NCBI GenBank assembly: GCA_905220665.1
Contig: CAJNAR010000144.1
Location: forward strand, 434,001 to 498,000
Length of the DNA stretch: 64,000 bases
Reading direction: 5' to 3'
Source of the DNA: Albugo candida
Lineage: Eukaryota; Oomycota; Peronosporomycetes; Albuginales; Albuginaceae
Positions 34,309 through 44,162 of the stretch are shown piece by piece; position 1 is the first letter of the stretch, and each line of letters opens with the position of its first letter. The translations under genes were made by a program, and so were the position numbers. The notes beneath the pieces were generated by a model. It did no database searches and was not told where the DNA came from. It saw only the letters and a list, made by a program, of their open reading frames with translations.

Positions 34309-35319
34309 TCAACTAGGACTGCGTAGAACGCTGTCCCGGAAGGGAAATGGCACATGCTTATCCGATTCACTTTGGCATTCAACTCTCGGACAAGACGGTG
34401 TTGTTTCTGATGATACCTCGGAATCACCTTTATCGAGTCGTTGGGAAGGCATTGCCACCGGATAAACCACACCCCATGTTACTTCACGCACCAGAACGTG
34501 ATCGAAGTGGGACGTCAACATGGGTGAAAGATTTTTACAAGTTATTCAAACGTCTTCGCAGACGTTTGCTACCGATCTATTCGGATGTCCAATTCCGACT
34601 ATCCTTCTGTATCTTACTAGTTCGAGCACGATTTTGGTTTTTACAACAATCACATCCAGAAATCATCCTGTGCACTCAGAAGCATTGTGGTGCGGTCGAA
34701 AGCTACCAGCATTTGTTTTTCGATTGCAACAGGACAAGTCCAATTTGGGAAGAGCTTTTTCCCTCGTGGACAATCTTTTTTTTGTTCGCCCGCGATGGTC
34801 ACATATCGCGTGTGCACGGATTCCTGCACTTCGTGATGCGTGGAAACCTTTTCGAGTGGTGCTGGAGGATCTCTGGTTTACATTAGTCGCGGTCGCGATT
34901 CATTTTAAATGGACGGATCGGAATCGCAGACTTTTTCGCCCACGGCGCCAACTACCCCAGCTCTTTCGGTGATTTATAGCACACTGAGTGCTCATATCCG
35001 ATATTTTCAAAGGCAGTGCTATGTTACGCAGCAGCTGGAGCACTTAGCAAAAGTATTAGAGTAATATCAACATATTGGTTCAGCACGGAGATAGTTCTCT
35101 GCACGGCCGAGCCTTCTTCAAGTTCGGCGACGTTAAAGATTGTAAGTCGCTCATGAGTAGCGTTTCTTCTCACAACTACTTCTTTCCAGTTCGATCAAAC
35201 TCGGTGTAGACTAGTATCTATCAATCTGCATGTGTTTTAATTATTTATTGTAGTCTAGGCATTAGAGAAGTCATTTAGATCTAATTCTCGTAATATAGAC
35301 AACTTCAACTAGGACTGCG
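34309..35319 (+). mobile_element. 5'-truncated LINE (non-LTR retrotransposon) with target-site duplication
   Basis: The 15-bp sequence TCAACTAGGACTGCG occurs at 34309-34323 and 35305-35319, flanking about 980 bp. Inside, two overlapping frames give the zinc-binding tail of a LINE reverse transcriptase: LSFCILLVRARFWFLQQ, then C-x(4)-C, ESYQHLFFDC and PIW, followed after a frame change by PRWSHIACARIPALRD and HFKWTDRNRRLF. The 3' tail is 61% A/T and ends in AATATAGACAACTTCAAC, almost as in the element at 53.1 kb. The left inverted-repeat arm has the same flanks joined without the element, i.e. an empty site. The element is too short and frameshifted to be autonomous. Confidence 0.88.
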
Positions 35320-37088
35320 CAGAATCGGCATTAGCTCTTTGTTGCAATATGGTTCCTCTCCTAGACTAGCATAAAGACTATTTGCATTTCCGTGATTGTA
35401 GCTGGGATGCCCTTAAAGCAGGCAACGATCTAGATATACACTTGTATCGGTTTGAGATAGCAAACAAGATCAGACTGCATGTGGATGATATCGAAAGCAA
35501 CGACGACTTAGGGCCAGACGGTGAATAGATTACAGATAAAATTTTGATATTGTACAAATGAATATAATGAAGCCTTTCTGATTGCTAGTGATATTAGCGA
35601 CCCAAATCGACGACGTTGAAATCAGAAGATCCGACTGTGATGACCATTTCATTTTAATTGATTCTCGGCTGCTAATGAGATGTACGCTATATTAGTTTTG
35701 GGACAAGACTTATGCGACTACGGCGCTGACTAGGTTGAGACCGTAATACACCTCAAATCACCATCTCGTTCAGCACTTCAATTAATGATATCGGCAATAT
35801 AAAGGAGTACAGCGTGTAGTGCTGGGCACCGTTTATGGTTGGACACGAACCTTTGCTTCTTTCTGAAATAGTAGATTGAGCTGCAATATATTCAACATGG
35901 CTGCGCTTTGATAACTTGACTTGAAGTATTGCTATGAGTGCACATTGGTATCTACCTAGTTCGACTCTCGTTACGAAAGGACCGACAATGCAATTTCACT
36001 GCGGACATTAATTTTCTCTACTTTCAAAAGTCGATAGCGCAAAAGTAGCAAAGTAGCTGAAATTACGATAATACGCACACTCGCACGTTCGATAGCTGCT
36101 ATAGTAAACCTGTATAATGTTATCGCCTCCGGGTACATTATAACGTGACAACTTCGAAAAGATCAGAACGTGGACAGGCAACGATCCCTTTCATTTCAGC
36201 GCTGAGTTTCGAATACATTGAAAGAGTCATATTCACGATTAATATAAGTGTTATTCAATTCGTATCAGCAAAAATAGAGCTTTCTCTCGACAGAGAATGC
36301 TGCAAATTCTCCTGAACATGAGCATCCAATTTCTGATCTCTCTGTATCCAATGAAATTAGACATTGCGCTCTCAAGATGCCTGATAGATCTAGCCCAGCG
36401 CGATTCCCTCGCTTTTCTAAACACTTTGCCTTATTTTTATAATAAGCTCCAACTCATGCCCCTTGGTAATCTGATTTCAATAGGGCTTTACAAGATGAAT
36501 GTGACTATATTACAATGAGGAAATGCGTCAAGTTTTTGGCGCTTTTATGCGACTATCTTTTAATACAGCGATTTAATTGAGTCTAAGAACATAGTTCTGC
36601 TTGCTGTTGCTTTACTAGCAGCATCAATTGTCGAGTTGAAGAACAGGCGCACCATAGGAACCAACAGTTTGCTGTTTACTCAGCACTTTTAACATTCGAA
36701 TTCGGGCCTCCTGATCAGAGCATAGCTTCGAAAGTATGATGATCAATATGGAAACCACCTGTCAAGAAATCGAGAAGCTTATTGATAGTAATTGGTCCTC
36801 CATAAACTTGCATTATAGTCGCCCAGAGCCGGAGACAAATATATCTACCAATCATTGTCGGAGGCTTCACTATAGAGAATCATGCCGATTACATCGCACA
36901 CACATCAATTATTCGATAGTTGAGAAGGAGTGCTCTCACTCCCATGTATTCTTGGGACCCGATAGACTTAAGACTCCGATCCAGAAGGTTTTACAGGTGG
37001 GCCGAGTTGTACTATACATATTAGCGCCTCATATTGATACATACGGTATACTCTAGGTCAGTTAAGTATTTTCAATGTCGAATTCTGT
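35320..37088. other. no gene supported; outer part of right arm to about 36,435
   Basis: The stretch contains diverged matches to the left arm at both ends, but only short open frames. Between 36,436 and 37,088 nothing is recognised. Confidence 0.45.
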
Positions 37089-37780
37089 ATCAAAAGAATT
37101 AGTCCAAGGGTTCCTTATTCGAGAATTTGACATTTGTATGGGAAGTACATCAAATGAAAACGGATGATCGATTATCTCAGATTACAACTCACAAGCAAAC
37201 AAGTAAGAAGAAAGAGGAACAAAAACCTTTCCGATCACAATGTCGACAGCATGATACTTTTCTCCCTCCAGCACGAACGTTGAGCATTTGGGACCAAGTT
37301 TGACCCAACTTTTGGTACACAATCGCTTCGTTTGAACAATCGACGATGGTATGTGATCGAATGGAGGATCAGATGCTTGCAGCGAGTTTCACTCGAGACC
37401 ATTTCCATCATCAAGAGCGTAATGACAACGACGACGAATTCTTCAAAGATTTACCAGCAAAAGGAAGGGTAAACACAAGGAGCAGGAACAAGACGAAGAA
37501 TATCGATTCTTTACGTCGTATTCATATTCAAGGTCGTCTATGCTGGACGATAAATGAAAACGGATTAGCAGCACGCGTCGTCGATATGAAGATCCAGTGG
37601 GCGGTTGAAATAATGATTGAACGCGAAGTCGAGCTTCATAGAACATGATTTCGAATGAAAACGACAAAAAGGAAAAACTTGACAGAATTTTTTCGGAACG
37701 GATCTTCAAAGGAATTTGGAAAAGTATTGCAAGAGACTCCGTATGCAAAGGCTCACTGAAACAACTGAAAAGAAATAAGT
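37089..37780 (+). pseudogene. decayed third copy of the MLF-like gene
   Basis: The 5' flank, start region and most of the body match the genes at 43.3 and 46.4 kb. Matches are in order: TTCGAGAATTxGAC upstream, the first codons (MLTARDFFYPP region), the FDRMADQMLA block, the NDDDDEFFKDLPAK block and the GSPEEFEKLWQETP region. Stops and indels break the frame throughout. It lacks the near identity of the other two and so is older. Confidence 0.85.
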
Positions 37781-38047
37781 AGAATCAAGTAAATCATGAG
37801 CATTTTAAGAATATTTTGGAGAACAAAAAGCTCTTTATAAACTCACAAATCGATGTTATGTGTTGCTCTGTTGACTTGGAACGTGAGAAGCCTTCTTATA
37901 GTCGATGAAAGCTACTAATTTACCTGGAATCAAGACTAAAGCATTATAACCTCGTAGGTTCCTATAGAACATTTAGTGTGGCGCAATACGCAATACAAAA
38001 GTAGTTTATTTTTATACTGGGGATGAACACATCATGCCACGTTATTT

Positions 38048-39760
38048 ATGACCGTATTGAAAGTGTACCACATTACATATCGAGTTGAGAATATCATGCA
38101 TCGTGTGGTGACTCCAAGCACGCGACATTGGCTCCGTACGTGTGCGTACCCACGTACCTTTATCCATCAAATAATACAGTCTAAAGCGTCAGCATACGAT
38201 TATTTTCAAAATTGCAATTCAACAGCGACGCAATCGCAGTACGCTCACGAATCTCTCTACGGTCCTTTTGATTCGGACGCGACTGTGGCAGCATACACTG
38301 ATCCAAGCGAACCAGTCGCAGACGCCTCCGTACCTCCTTCTTCAATTACTGATCAGAAAGCTACGGAAGAAATGAGTGACACGATCAAATTGGAGGATTC
38401 ATCTAATGAAGAAATGAAGCTTAATGCTCTCGATAACGAAGTGGGGCGTAAACTCAAGCCAAGAGAAGTTGTCTCGATCTTGAACACATGTATCATTGGA
38501 CAGGAAGGTGCAAAAAGAGCTGTTGCTATCGCACTCCGAAATCGATGGCGGAGGATGAAGGTCACTCCGGATCTTCGCCCAGAAATCAGTCCAAAAAATA
38601 TTCTCATGATCGGCCCTACCGGCTGTGGAAAGACTGAGATTGCTAGACGTTTGGCTAAGCTGGCAGAAGCACCCTTTATTAAAGTTGAGGCCACAAAATT
38701 CACAGAAGTTGGTTTCCATGGACGCGATGTTGACCAAATAATTCGCGATCTTGTGGAAAATGCGATTAATTTGGTTAAGAAACAAAAGCAAGAACGGGTA
38801 AGACAGCAAGTACAGCAACTGGTGGAGAGACGCATTTTGGATGCGCTGATCGGTCCAAATTCCACTGCGAATTCGCGCGCAGCTTTTGAGAATCTGCTGA
38901 AGACAGGAGAAATGGAAGAACGCATGATTACAATTGATGTGCCGGTGAGTCGTGGAAATGGAATGGGAGGCACACCGATATCCTTTATGGCGAGTCAGGG
39001 GCCCTTACCAGTTGGAGAGATTATCGGTAAAGCTTATACCACGCTGGAAAAAAAATCAGAGACAAGAAATATGACCGTAGCGGAATCTCGAAGTGTTTTC
39101 GAAGAAATGGAGATGGAAAACGCTATCGACATGACTGATGTTGTGAGAGAAGCCATTCATGAAACGGAAGAAAATGGTATTGTTTTTATTGATGAAATTG
39201 ACAAAATTTGTTCGACGGGGGATTTCAGAAGTGCAGATGCAAGCAGTGAAGGAGTTCAGCGTGATTTGTTGCCCCTACTAGAAGGAAGTGTCATTTCGAC
39301 AAAACACGGTAATGTAAACACCGATCATATCTTGTTTATCGGATCTGGCGCTTTCCATTCCAGCAAACCATCAGACTTACTTGCTGAGCTTCAAGGTCGT
39401 CTACCTATTCGAGTTGAGCTAAAAGGCTTAACCGAGTCGGATCTATATCGGATTCTGACCGAACCTGTATCGAGCTTGGTTCGCCAGCAGATTGAATTAC
39501 TTAAAACTGAAAAAATCGATCTTGACTTCACGGAGGATGCAATTCGTGAGATTGCTCGTGTGGCCACTGATATCAACAATACAATCGAAAACATCGGAGC
39601 TCGAAGGTTGCATACAATCATGGAGAAAGTTGTTGAAGATATTAGCTTTGATGCTTCCGACCTATCTCCGGGATCCAAAGTCACTGTGACTAAAGATCTG
39701 GTTCGAGAGCGCGTCGGACCGATGTTGAAAAAAGCCGATTTGTCAAAGTTCATTCTTTAG
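38048..39760 (+). CDS. HslU: HslU/ClpY-type ATPase of the mitochondrial HslUV protease
   Basis: This 570-aa AAA+ unfoldase partners HslV in a proteasome-like protease found in mitochondria of several protists. Residues about 1-130 are a low-complexity Arg/Ser-rich extension consistent with a presequence; the Met at 38096 may be the true start. Seen motifs are LKPREVVSILNTCIIGQ (N domain), Walker A MIGPTGCGKTEIARRLAKLA, VEATKFTEVG, Walker B GIVFIDEIDKI, VQRDLLPLLEGS, the sensor-1 FIGSGAFHSSKPSDLL, and ENIGARRLHTIMEKV with the arginine of sensor 2. The family's pore loop GYVG reads GFHG here, which keeps the aromatic residue and adds a histidine. No HslV gene is in the window. It is convergent with SYS1. 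Confidence 0.93.
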   Translation: MTVLKVYHITYRVENIMHRVVTPSTRHWLRTCAYPRTFIHQIIQSKASAYDYFQNCNSTATQSQYAHESLYGPFDSDATVAAYTDPSEPVADASVPPSSITDQKATEEMSDTIKLEDSSNEEMKLNALDNEVGRKLKPREVVSILNTCIIGQEGAKRAVAIALRNRWRRMKVTPDLRPEISPKNILMIGPTGCGKTEIARRLAKLAEAPFIKVEATKFTEVGFHGRDVDQIIRDLVENAINLVKKQKQERVRQQVQQLVERRILDALIGPNSTANSRAAFENLLKTGEMEERMITIDVPVSRGNGMGGTPISFMASQGPLPVGEIIGKAYTTLEKKSETRNMTVAESRSVFEEMEMENAIDMTDVVREAIHETEENGIVFIDEIDKICSTGDFRSADASSEGVQRDLLPLLEGSVISTKHGNVNTDHILFIGSGAFHSSKPSDLLAELQGRLPIRVELKGLTESDLYRILTEPVSSLVRQQIELLKTEKIDLDFTEDAIREIARVATDINNTIENIGARRLHTIMEKVVEDISFDASDLSPGSKVTVTKDLVRERVGPMLKKADLSKFIL

Positions 39761-39952
39761 TCAGCTTTTTCCACTTGTCCAGTAGATCTTCAGCGATGCT
39801 TGATAAAACTCAGCAATATCGATGTAGGCAAGTAGTACATTCAACTGTTTAAAATACTTGATGATGGTTGCGAAAAGTCCCATTGTTAACAAGTGAATGT
39901 TCTTAAAGCTGAGGAAGGACTTTTCACATGCGCAATATAACTTTCGATAACT

Positions 39953-40624
39953 TCATTTACTAAAGAGCTTGAGCATTGGAATATCTTGCAGCTCTTGTCG
40001 AGAGCACAGGTACTCTCCTACACACGAATCAGTATGAAACAAAAAACATGTTACTTATTTTCTTACCGAGCAATACAGTGATCGCTAGGGCAATGACGTG
40101 CACGATCCACCATTCCCATGATCTAGGAAAGTCCTAAGGTACACATGACTGATCACACTTCTACTCAATTCTTTCAAAGAACTGCTACCAGGTAGATTGA
40201 ATGGATGATAAGGTCGACAAAGTAGAGAGTGATACCAAAATCGAGACATTTCTTGGCACGCTCCACGAAAACACTCAATGCGATCGCGCTACACAAAAGT
40301 AAGAGCACAAAAGTACCCAAATAATACGCTTGTACAGCAAACCTGATAACACTGGAAGCAATAACGGAAAACGAATTTTTGATTCCTTCAACATTTGATA
40401 AGTTTTGTGCGTAATAAGCAAAAAAATCATCAAAAGTCAATGAAAAGCCATGGCAAAGAAACAGTAAAACGCCTTGTGAGATATAGAAAGAGCACTTTTT
40501 ACCACAATGAGCACTGTTATTCCCATCGATGCAACTTTGATCGCACATCACTTACTTGAAGACAAATTATTTGAAGAACAATCAGTTTCGGATCCCATTG
40601 CCCCGCGCCATAAAACTTTGCCAT
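39953..40624 (-). CDS. SYS1: SYS1 homologue, Golgi membrane trafficking protein
   Basis: Four small exons are proposed: 40556-40624, 40189-40494, 40067-40133 and 39953-40017 (introns of 61, 55 and 51 nt or less), giving 168 aa. The usual SYS1 length is about 150-160. The start MAKFYGAGQWDPKLIVLQII matches the conserved SYS1 opening (FYG..WDP.LI..QI..LQ). It is followed by FYISQGVLLFLCHGFSLTFDDFF, the hallmark VERAKKCLDFGITLYF, a Trp-rich DFPRSWEWWIVHVIALAITVLL helix and the cytosolic end EYLCSRQELQDIPML. Four membrane segments are expected. In yeast, Sys1 recruits the small GTPase Arl3 to the trans-Golgi. The gene starts 62 bp from the divergent next gene. Confidence 0.88.
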
Positions 40625-40686
40625 TGTGAGAGTGCGATTGGCTATATAATGCTGTCATTTTGACCAATTGGCATAATTCATAAAGC

Positions 40687-42192
40687 ATGCCGGAAGCAAA
40701 GCGAATTTCGGTCGCGATTTTGTATACTCTTCGTAGCACTACAAGAGAGAGAAATCGGCAATTGGCCGAATATATCGCACTCAGCGTTGCGTGTAATACA
40801 GATGTCATGATATACACTGTACCTTGTACGCCTTTATCTGTAGAGAATACTTTACCGCATATATCAGAAGCGCGCGGAATTATCCATCCAAATGGCCGAC
40901 CCGTAAATAAGCGCTTACTTGAGAAGAAGGAACGGTATAGTGATGGTAGCATTTTAAATATCCTTTCGTGCGATCTTTGGGTCCTTTATATCGACACGGA
41001 GCATACATTAGCCACGATGCGGTCCATACAGCGTTTTTGGTACGCTCATTTGACTGCATCACCCACTTAGAAATAACTTGATCCCATCAGCACGCAAAAA
41101 AATGCTTTGCAGTCACGGATTATTCTAAATCTTCAAACGGCATTCCAGTACACGCAAAAGTTGCAGGAAATGTAAGCCGATGAGAGATGTTACGAACCTG
41201 CCAATTCTATTGCGTTCTTGAGCAGCTTTCCTGAGTCAATCACACTGGAAGGTGGTGTCACGTTTCGCGTAATTTTGAATTCTAAGAAATATTTGGAACC
41301 GGACGCAAATGGAGCTTTCTTCATTGAACGCCTATCGTAAGAGTCCATCTCGATACAACGCGGATATATATTTACTGGTCGTCAAGTGATGAGAAAAAAA
41401 GTGCCATTTACGTGTTCGATCTATTGGAAAACACTGGTATTCCGCTTCTATCGCGCAAAAATATTCAGTGTACGTTTTCCTTCTTCCTAGGTTCGCTTAT
41501 AAGTCCTCGTATCGGTAGCAATTAAGTGGGGAGCAAGCCTCATCCGACTTTTGTATCCAATTGCCAAGTTGATTGATGCATCTCCCTCCAGTACCATCCG
41601 CGATTGCAAAAGTCGATTAATTTATCTGCAGCTTTTGGATGAGTGCATGGAAATGTTCCAACAAATGGATAAAAAAGCTCTTGTAGCATGTCCTAAGCCA
41701 AAACGAAGAATGATTTCATCTTGCATTCCGAATTCTGCTGCGTGTACAAGTATATCGTTGCAATCCATAATGATCTTATTGCCACTACCAAATTGGATTT
41801 TTGACACGGCTGTGTATCCTCTACTACAATTTGTATCCGAGCAAGCAGAATTGAATTCGGTAATGATTGCAGCGCGTTGATCCTCTCTTCTCAAAAACGG
41901 CTATTGTATCCCATAGAGATACCACCATCAATATACAAGTGCTGATTTTGAAAATGATTACGGTGAGATCTTGAGATTGGGTCAACTTCAAAATTACGCA
42001 TTGCCTACACTTGCTTTACTGGAGTCGCTCATTTCCGATCAAAACCTGACTACACTGACGGCTCGGAGCATATTGGAAAAAATTCATGTTAGGAACGATT
42101 GCTACCGGCACGCAAAAAGTTTCATTCTCAAGTTCAGCATTGGTGTGGCAGTGGTCGTTGCAATTTCAATTTCTTGGACATTTGATGCTTAA
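40687..42192 (+). CDS. unidentified tail-anchored membrane protein, six exons
   Basis: Exons are 40687-41039, 41091-41171, 41226-41336, 41387-41469, 41519-41859 and 41917-42192; all five introns are GT-AG and 49-57 nt, and every phase agrees, giving 414 aa. I do not recognise the family. The N-terminal part is globular (KRISVAILYTLRSTTRERNRQLAEYIA, then SCDLWVLYID). A beta-rich middle (FPESITLEGGVTFRVILNSKKYLEP) and a helical region follow. The last 25 residues are a single membrane helix (FSIGVAVVVAISISW) followed by TFDA, so the protein is probably anchored by its C-terminus with the bulk in the cytosol. It shares a 62-bp divergent intergenic region with SYS1, which may mean a shared promoter. 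Agreement of five introns makes the gene itself likely. Confidence 0.75.
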
Positions 42193-42199
42193 CATACAG

Positions 42200-43220
42200 T
42201 CAGGAATTTTCGTCCAAGTCTTGAAGCTCTTGCCGATATCGTGATACTGCCGCTTCTCGAATACACTTTGTTTCTTCACCGAAAATGCCTGACACCATCT
42301 CCCAACAAGTCAGTTTGGGAAGCACACCTCGACTTTGACGCAAGTATCTATGTAATTCTCTAATTTTATTTTTACGAATGCCCAAATTTGTCCAATATCG
42401 CTGTCCAAATGTCGACTCATGTACATTATTTTGCATGTTGAAAATCGGATAGATTGCAACTGGAAATGACTGAGCAAGATGGATGAAAGTCAAGCGATCA
42501 ACCATGATTTCTGTCACTGGTTCATTTTTCTCTTTCGACTCGTCCGAGTCTGGCTTCACTTGCAGCCTTACGCCTACTTTTTTCATTCTGCCAATGGCAA
42601 TTTTAGTGTTGACCGAATAGCTGAATTGCGGGCTCTGGAGCTCTCGGCTCATAGTATCGAATTCCGTGCATTTAGCGAGCCTGATCGATCGACGTCATAC
42701 AAGTCGAATAAAAATTGGATCAACTCGAGCTTTGTGAGCGTTGCAAAACGAACTATACATTGAAGAAAATCGTCAAATTGAATGTAGCCCTCATCCGATA
42801 CTTGATCGGCAAAGCGGATTATTCCATTGGTGAGTGGACACTGCTCTTCCCGAATAAGTGTGAGAAAATCTCTACTGGAGACCATGTCTCTATACAAAAT
42901 CACTCCAGATCAAATCATCAAAGCGCCCGGATCCTCGATGTATACCTTTTCGAAACATCACATCGGTCAAAAATGTTTCCTAGCTTTCGAATTCTATTCT
43001 GCGTCATGCCGACACTCTGACACAGCATCTCGACTTTTCTTGTGCGGATGAGCGTACCATACACATCTGTAGAAGGCACTGTCGCGATTGTACAAGATTC
43101 TGATGTTTCTTCTTCAGGTAACGTGATGGTAGGCAGCGTATAGACGGCGATCTTGTTCGATGATCGTGTCTTCTTATGGTTTGATGGTTTGGAGGTGGAG
43201 GTGACTATGCTCATTCTCAT
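42200..43220 (-). CDS. EF-hand protein with an apparent frameshift
   Basis: Exon 1 runs from about 43220 to 42946 and exon 2 starts at 42889 (intron 42890-42945, 56 nt). The protein has an EF-hand-like FDRCDVSKRD segment, a DFLTLIREE helix, a second hand-like QVSDEGYIQFDDF and a canonical calcium loop DVDRSGSLNAREF. Within that last loop the frame breaks: near 42,661-42,667 one base seems to be missing, so the exon-2 frame stops after SLNARNSIL, while the remaining 150 codons (MSRELQSPQFSY to the stop at 42,200) continue in another frame. Order and spacing resemble calcineurin B-like/NCS proteins, with a long C-terminal extension. The start is ambiguous between 43,220 and 43,214. This is either a recent pseudogene or a sequencing error. 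Confidence 0.65.
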
Positions 43221-43344
43221 GGAGAAATGTGCCAAAAATAAATCGTGTCCATTTAGCGTGTTTAACAGCGCGTCAGATCTATCACAATACCAAGCAAACA
43301 CTGATCAATGCAATATATTTATTTACAAAATCGAGTGCTACTAA

Positions 43345-43956
43345 TTATTTCGCATTTGACGTTTCCTCCTTATTTTCGGTTCCTTCGGCATGATCCTTGA
43401 GAGCGTTCGTTTGAGCCTTCGCGAACGGAGTCTCTTGCCATAGTTTCTCGAATTCTTCTGGCGATCCGTTGGAGCAAATTGTGTCATGTTTGCCCTCTTC
43501 ATCCTTTTTCATTCGATTCCATATTGTTCGAAGCTTCTTCCCATCAACTTCGCGTTCATGCAATGCTTTTAATCGCCCGTTGGAATCTTCATATCGGCGA
43601 CGTCGACTGGTAATACGCCTTCCCTTATCGTCCAATACAGATGAGCTCGAGTATGAATAGGACGAGAAAGATCGATCTTCTTGCTTTTTCTCCTTGTCAT
43701 CTTCTTTGTTCACCTTGCGTTTTTCCTCTTCTTTTGCGGGTAGATCTTTGAAGAATTCGTCATCGTCATCATTACGGCCTTGATGATGGAAAAAGTCTCG
43801 GTTGACACTCGTTGCAAGCATCTGATCCGCCATTCGATCAAAGTCCATCATCGATTGCTCAAACGAAGCCATTGGGTACCAAAAGTTGGGTCGAACTCGA
43901 TCCCAAACACTCAATGTTCGTGTTGGAGGGTAGAAAAAGTCTCGTGCTGTCAACAT
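43345..43956 (-). CDS. MLF-like acidic protein, copy 1
   Basis: This is an intronless 203-aa protein. It contains a hydrophobic N-terminal third (RDFFYPPTRTLSVWDRV, FDRMADQML), an acidic DDDDEFFKDLP segment and a Lys/Glu linker. A conserved-looking core follows: SFSSYSYSSSSVLDDKGRRI, RRRYEDSNGRLKALHEREVDGKK and GSPEEFEKLWQETPF. The core resembles the strand-turn pattern of myeloid leukaemia factor (MLF1/MLF2) proteins, a weak match. Function here is unknown. It is divergent from an almost identical gene at 46,446; the two differ at one internal residue (Leu/Ile) before their C-termini part: this copy ends NKEETSNAK. Confidence 0.8.
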   Translation of the reverse strand: MLTARDFFYPPTRTLSVWDRVRPNFWYPMASFEQSMMDFDRMADQMLATSVNRDFFHHQGRNDDDDEFFKDLPAKEEEKRKVNKEDDKEKKQEDRSFSSYSYSSSSVLDDKGRRITSRRRRYEDSNGRLKALHEREVDGKKLRTIWNRMKKDEEGKHDTICSNGSPEEFEKLWQETPFAKAQTNALKDHAEGTENKEETSNAK

Positions 43957-44162
43957 TGTGATCGAATAGATTCTGTGTTTCTTTTGTCTTCTGTCTTAAT
44001 TGTTTGCTGGTAAATTGTGAACTGAGAGAATTGAGCATCAGCGTTGATTGCTTTGCTTCTCGTACAAAAATCGAATTCTCGAATTGAGAACCCTTCGACA
44101 TATTCTTTTCATAGAAAATCCGAATATTCCACAGTGAACGAAGCGTTAAGTGGACTACATAA
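43376..44162. repeat. left arm of second inverted repeat
   Basis: This region pairs with 46,240-47,026 (constant sum 90,402). It holds almost the whole MLF-like coding region plus about 200 bp of 5' flank. The outer edge falls some ten codons before the stop; the inner edge lies about 205 bp upstream of the start. Confidence 0.9.

Larger units (their letters stand above)
28783..36435. repeat. right arm of large inverted repeat
   Basis: This is the partner of 14,878-22,433. The arm begins inside TAF1, at a point where the intact gene simply continues, so this side is the ancestral arrangement. It holds the TAF1 3' end, RlmN copy 2, the ValRS relic, decayed fragments and, only here, a LINE insertion of about 980 bp. 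Beyond the LINE, the match resumes with the left arm (35,305-35,400 with about 16,770-16,860, then 36,085-36,435 with 14,878-15,262). Confidence 0.9.

Noticed and set aside
14878..36435. Composite transposon or DNA transposon with giant terminal inverted repeats
   Set aside because: No transposase, no flanking target duplication, and the inner arm edge falls within TAF1 coding sequence, so a segmental inverted duplication explains it better.
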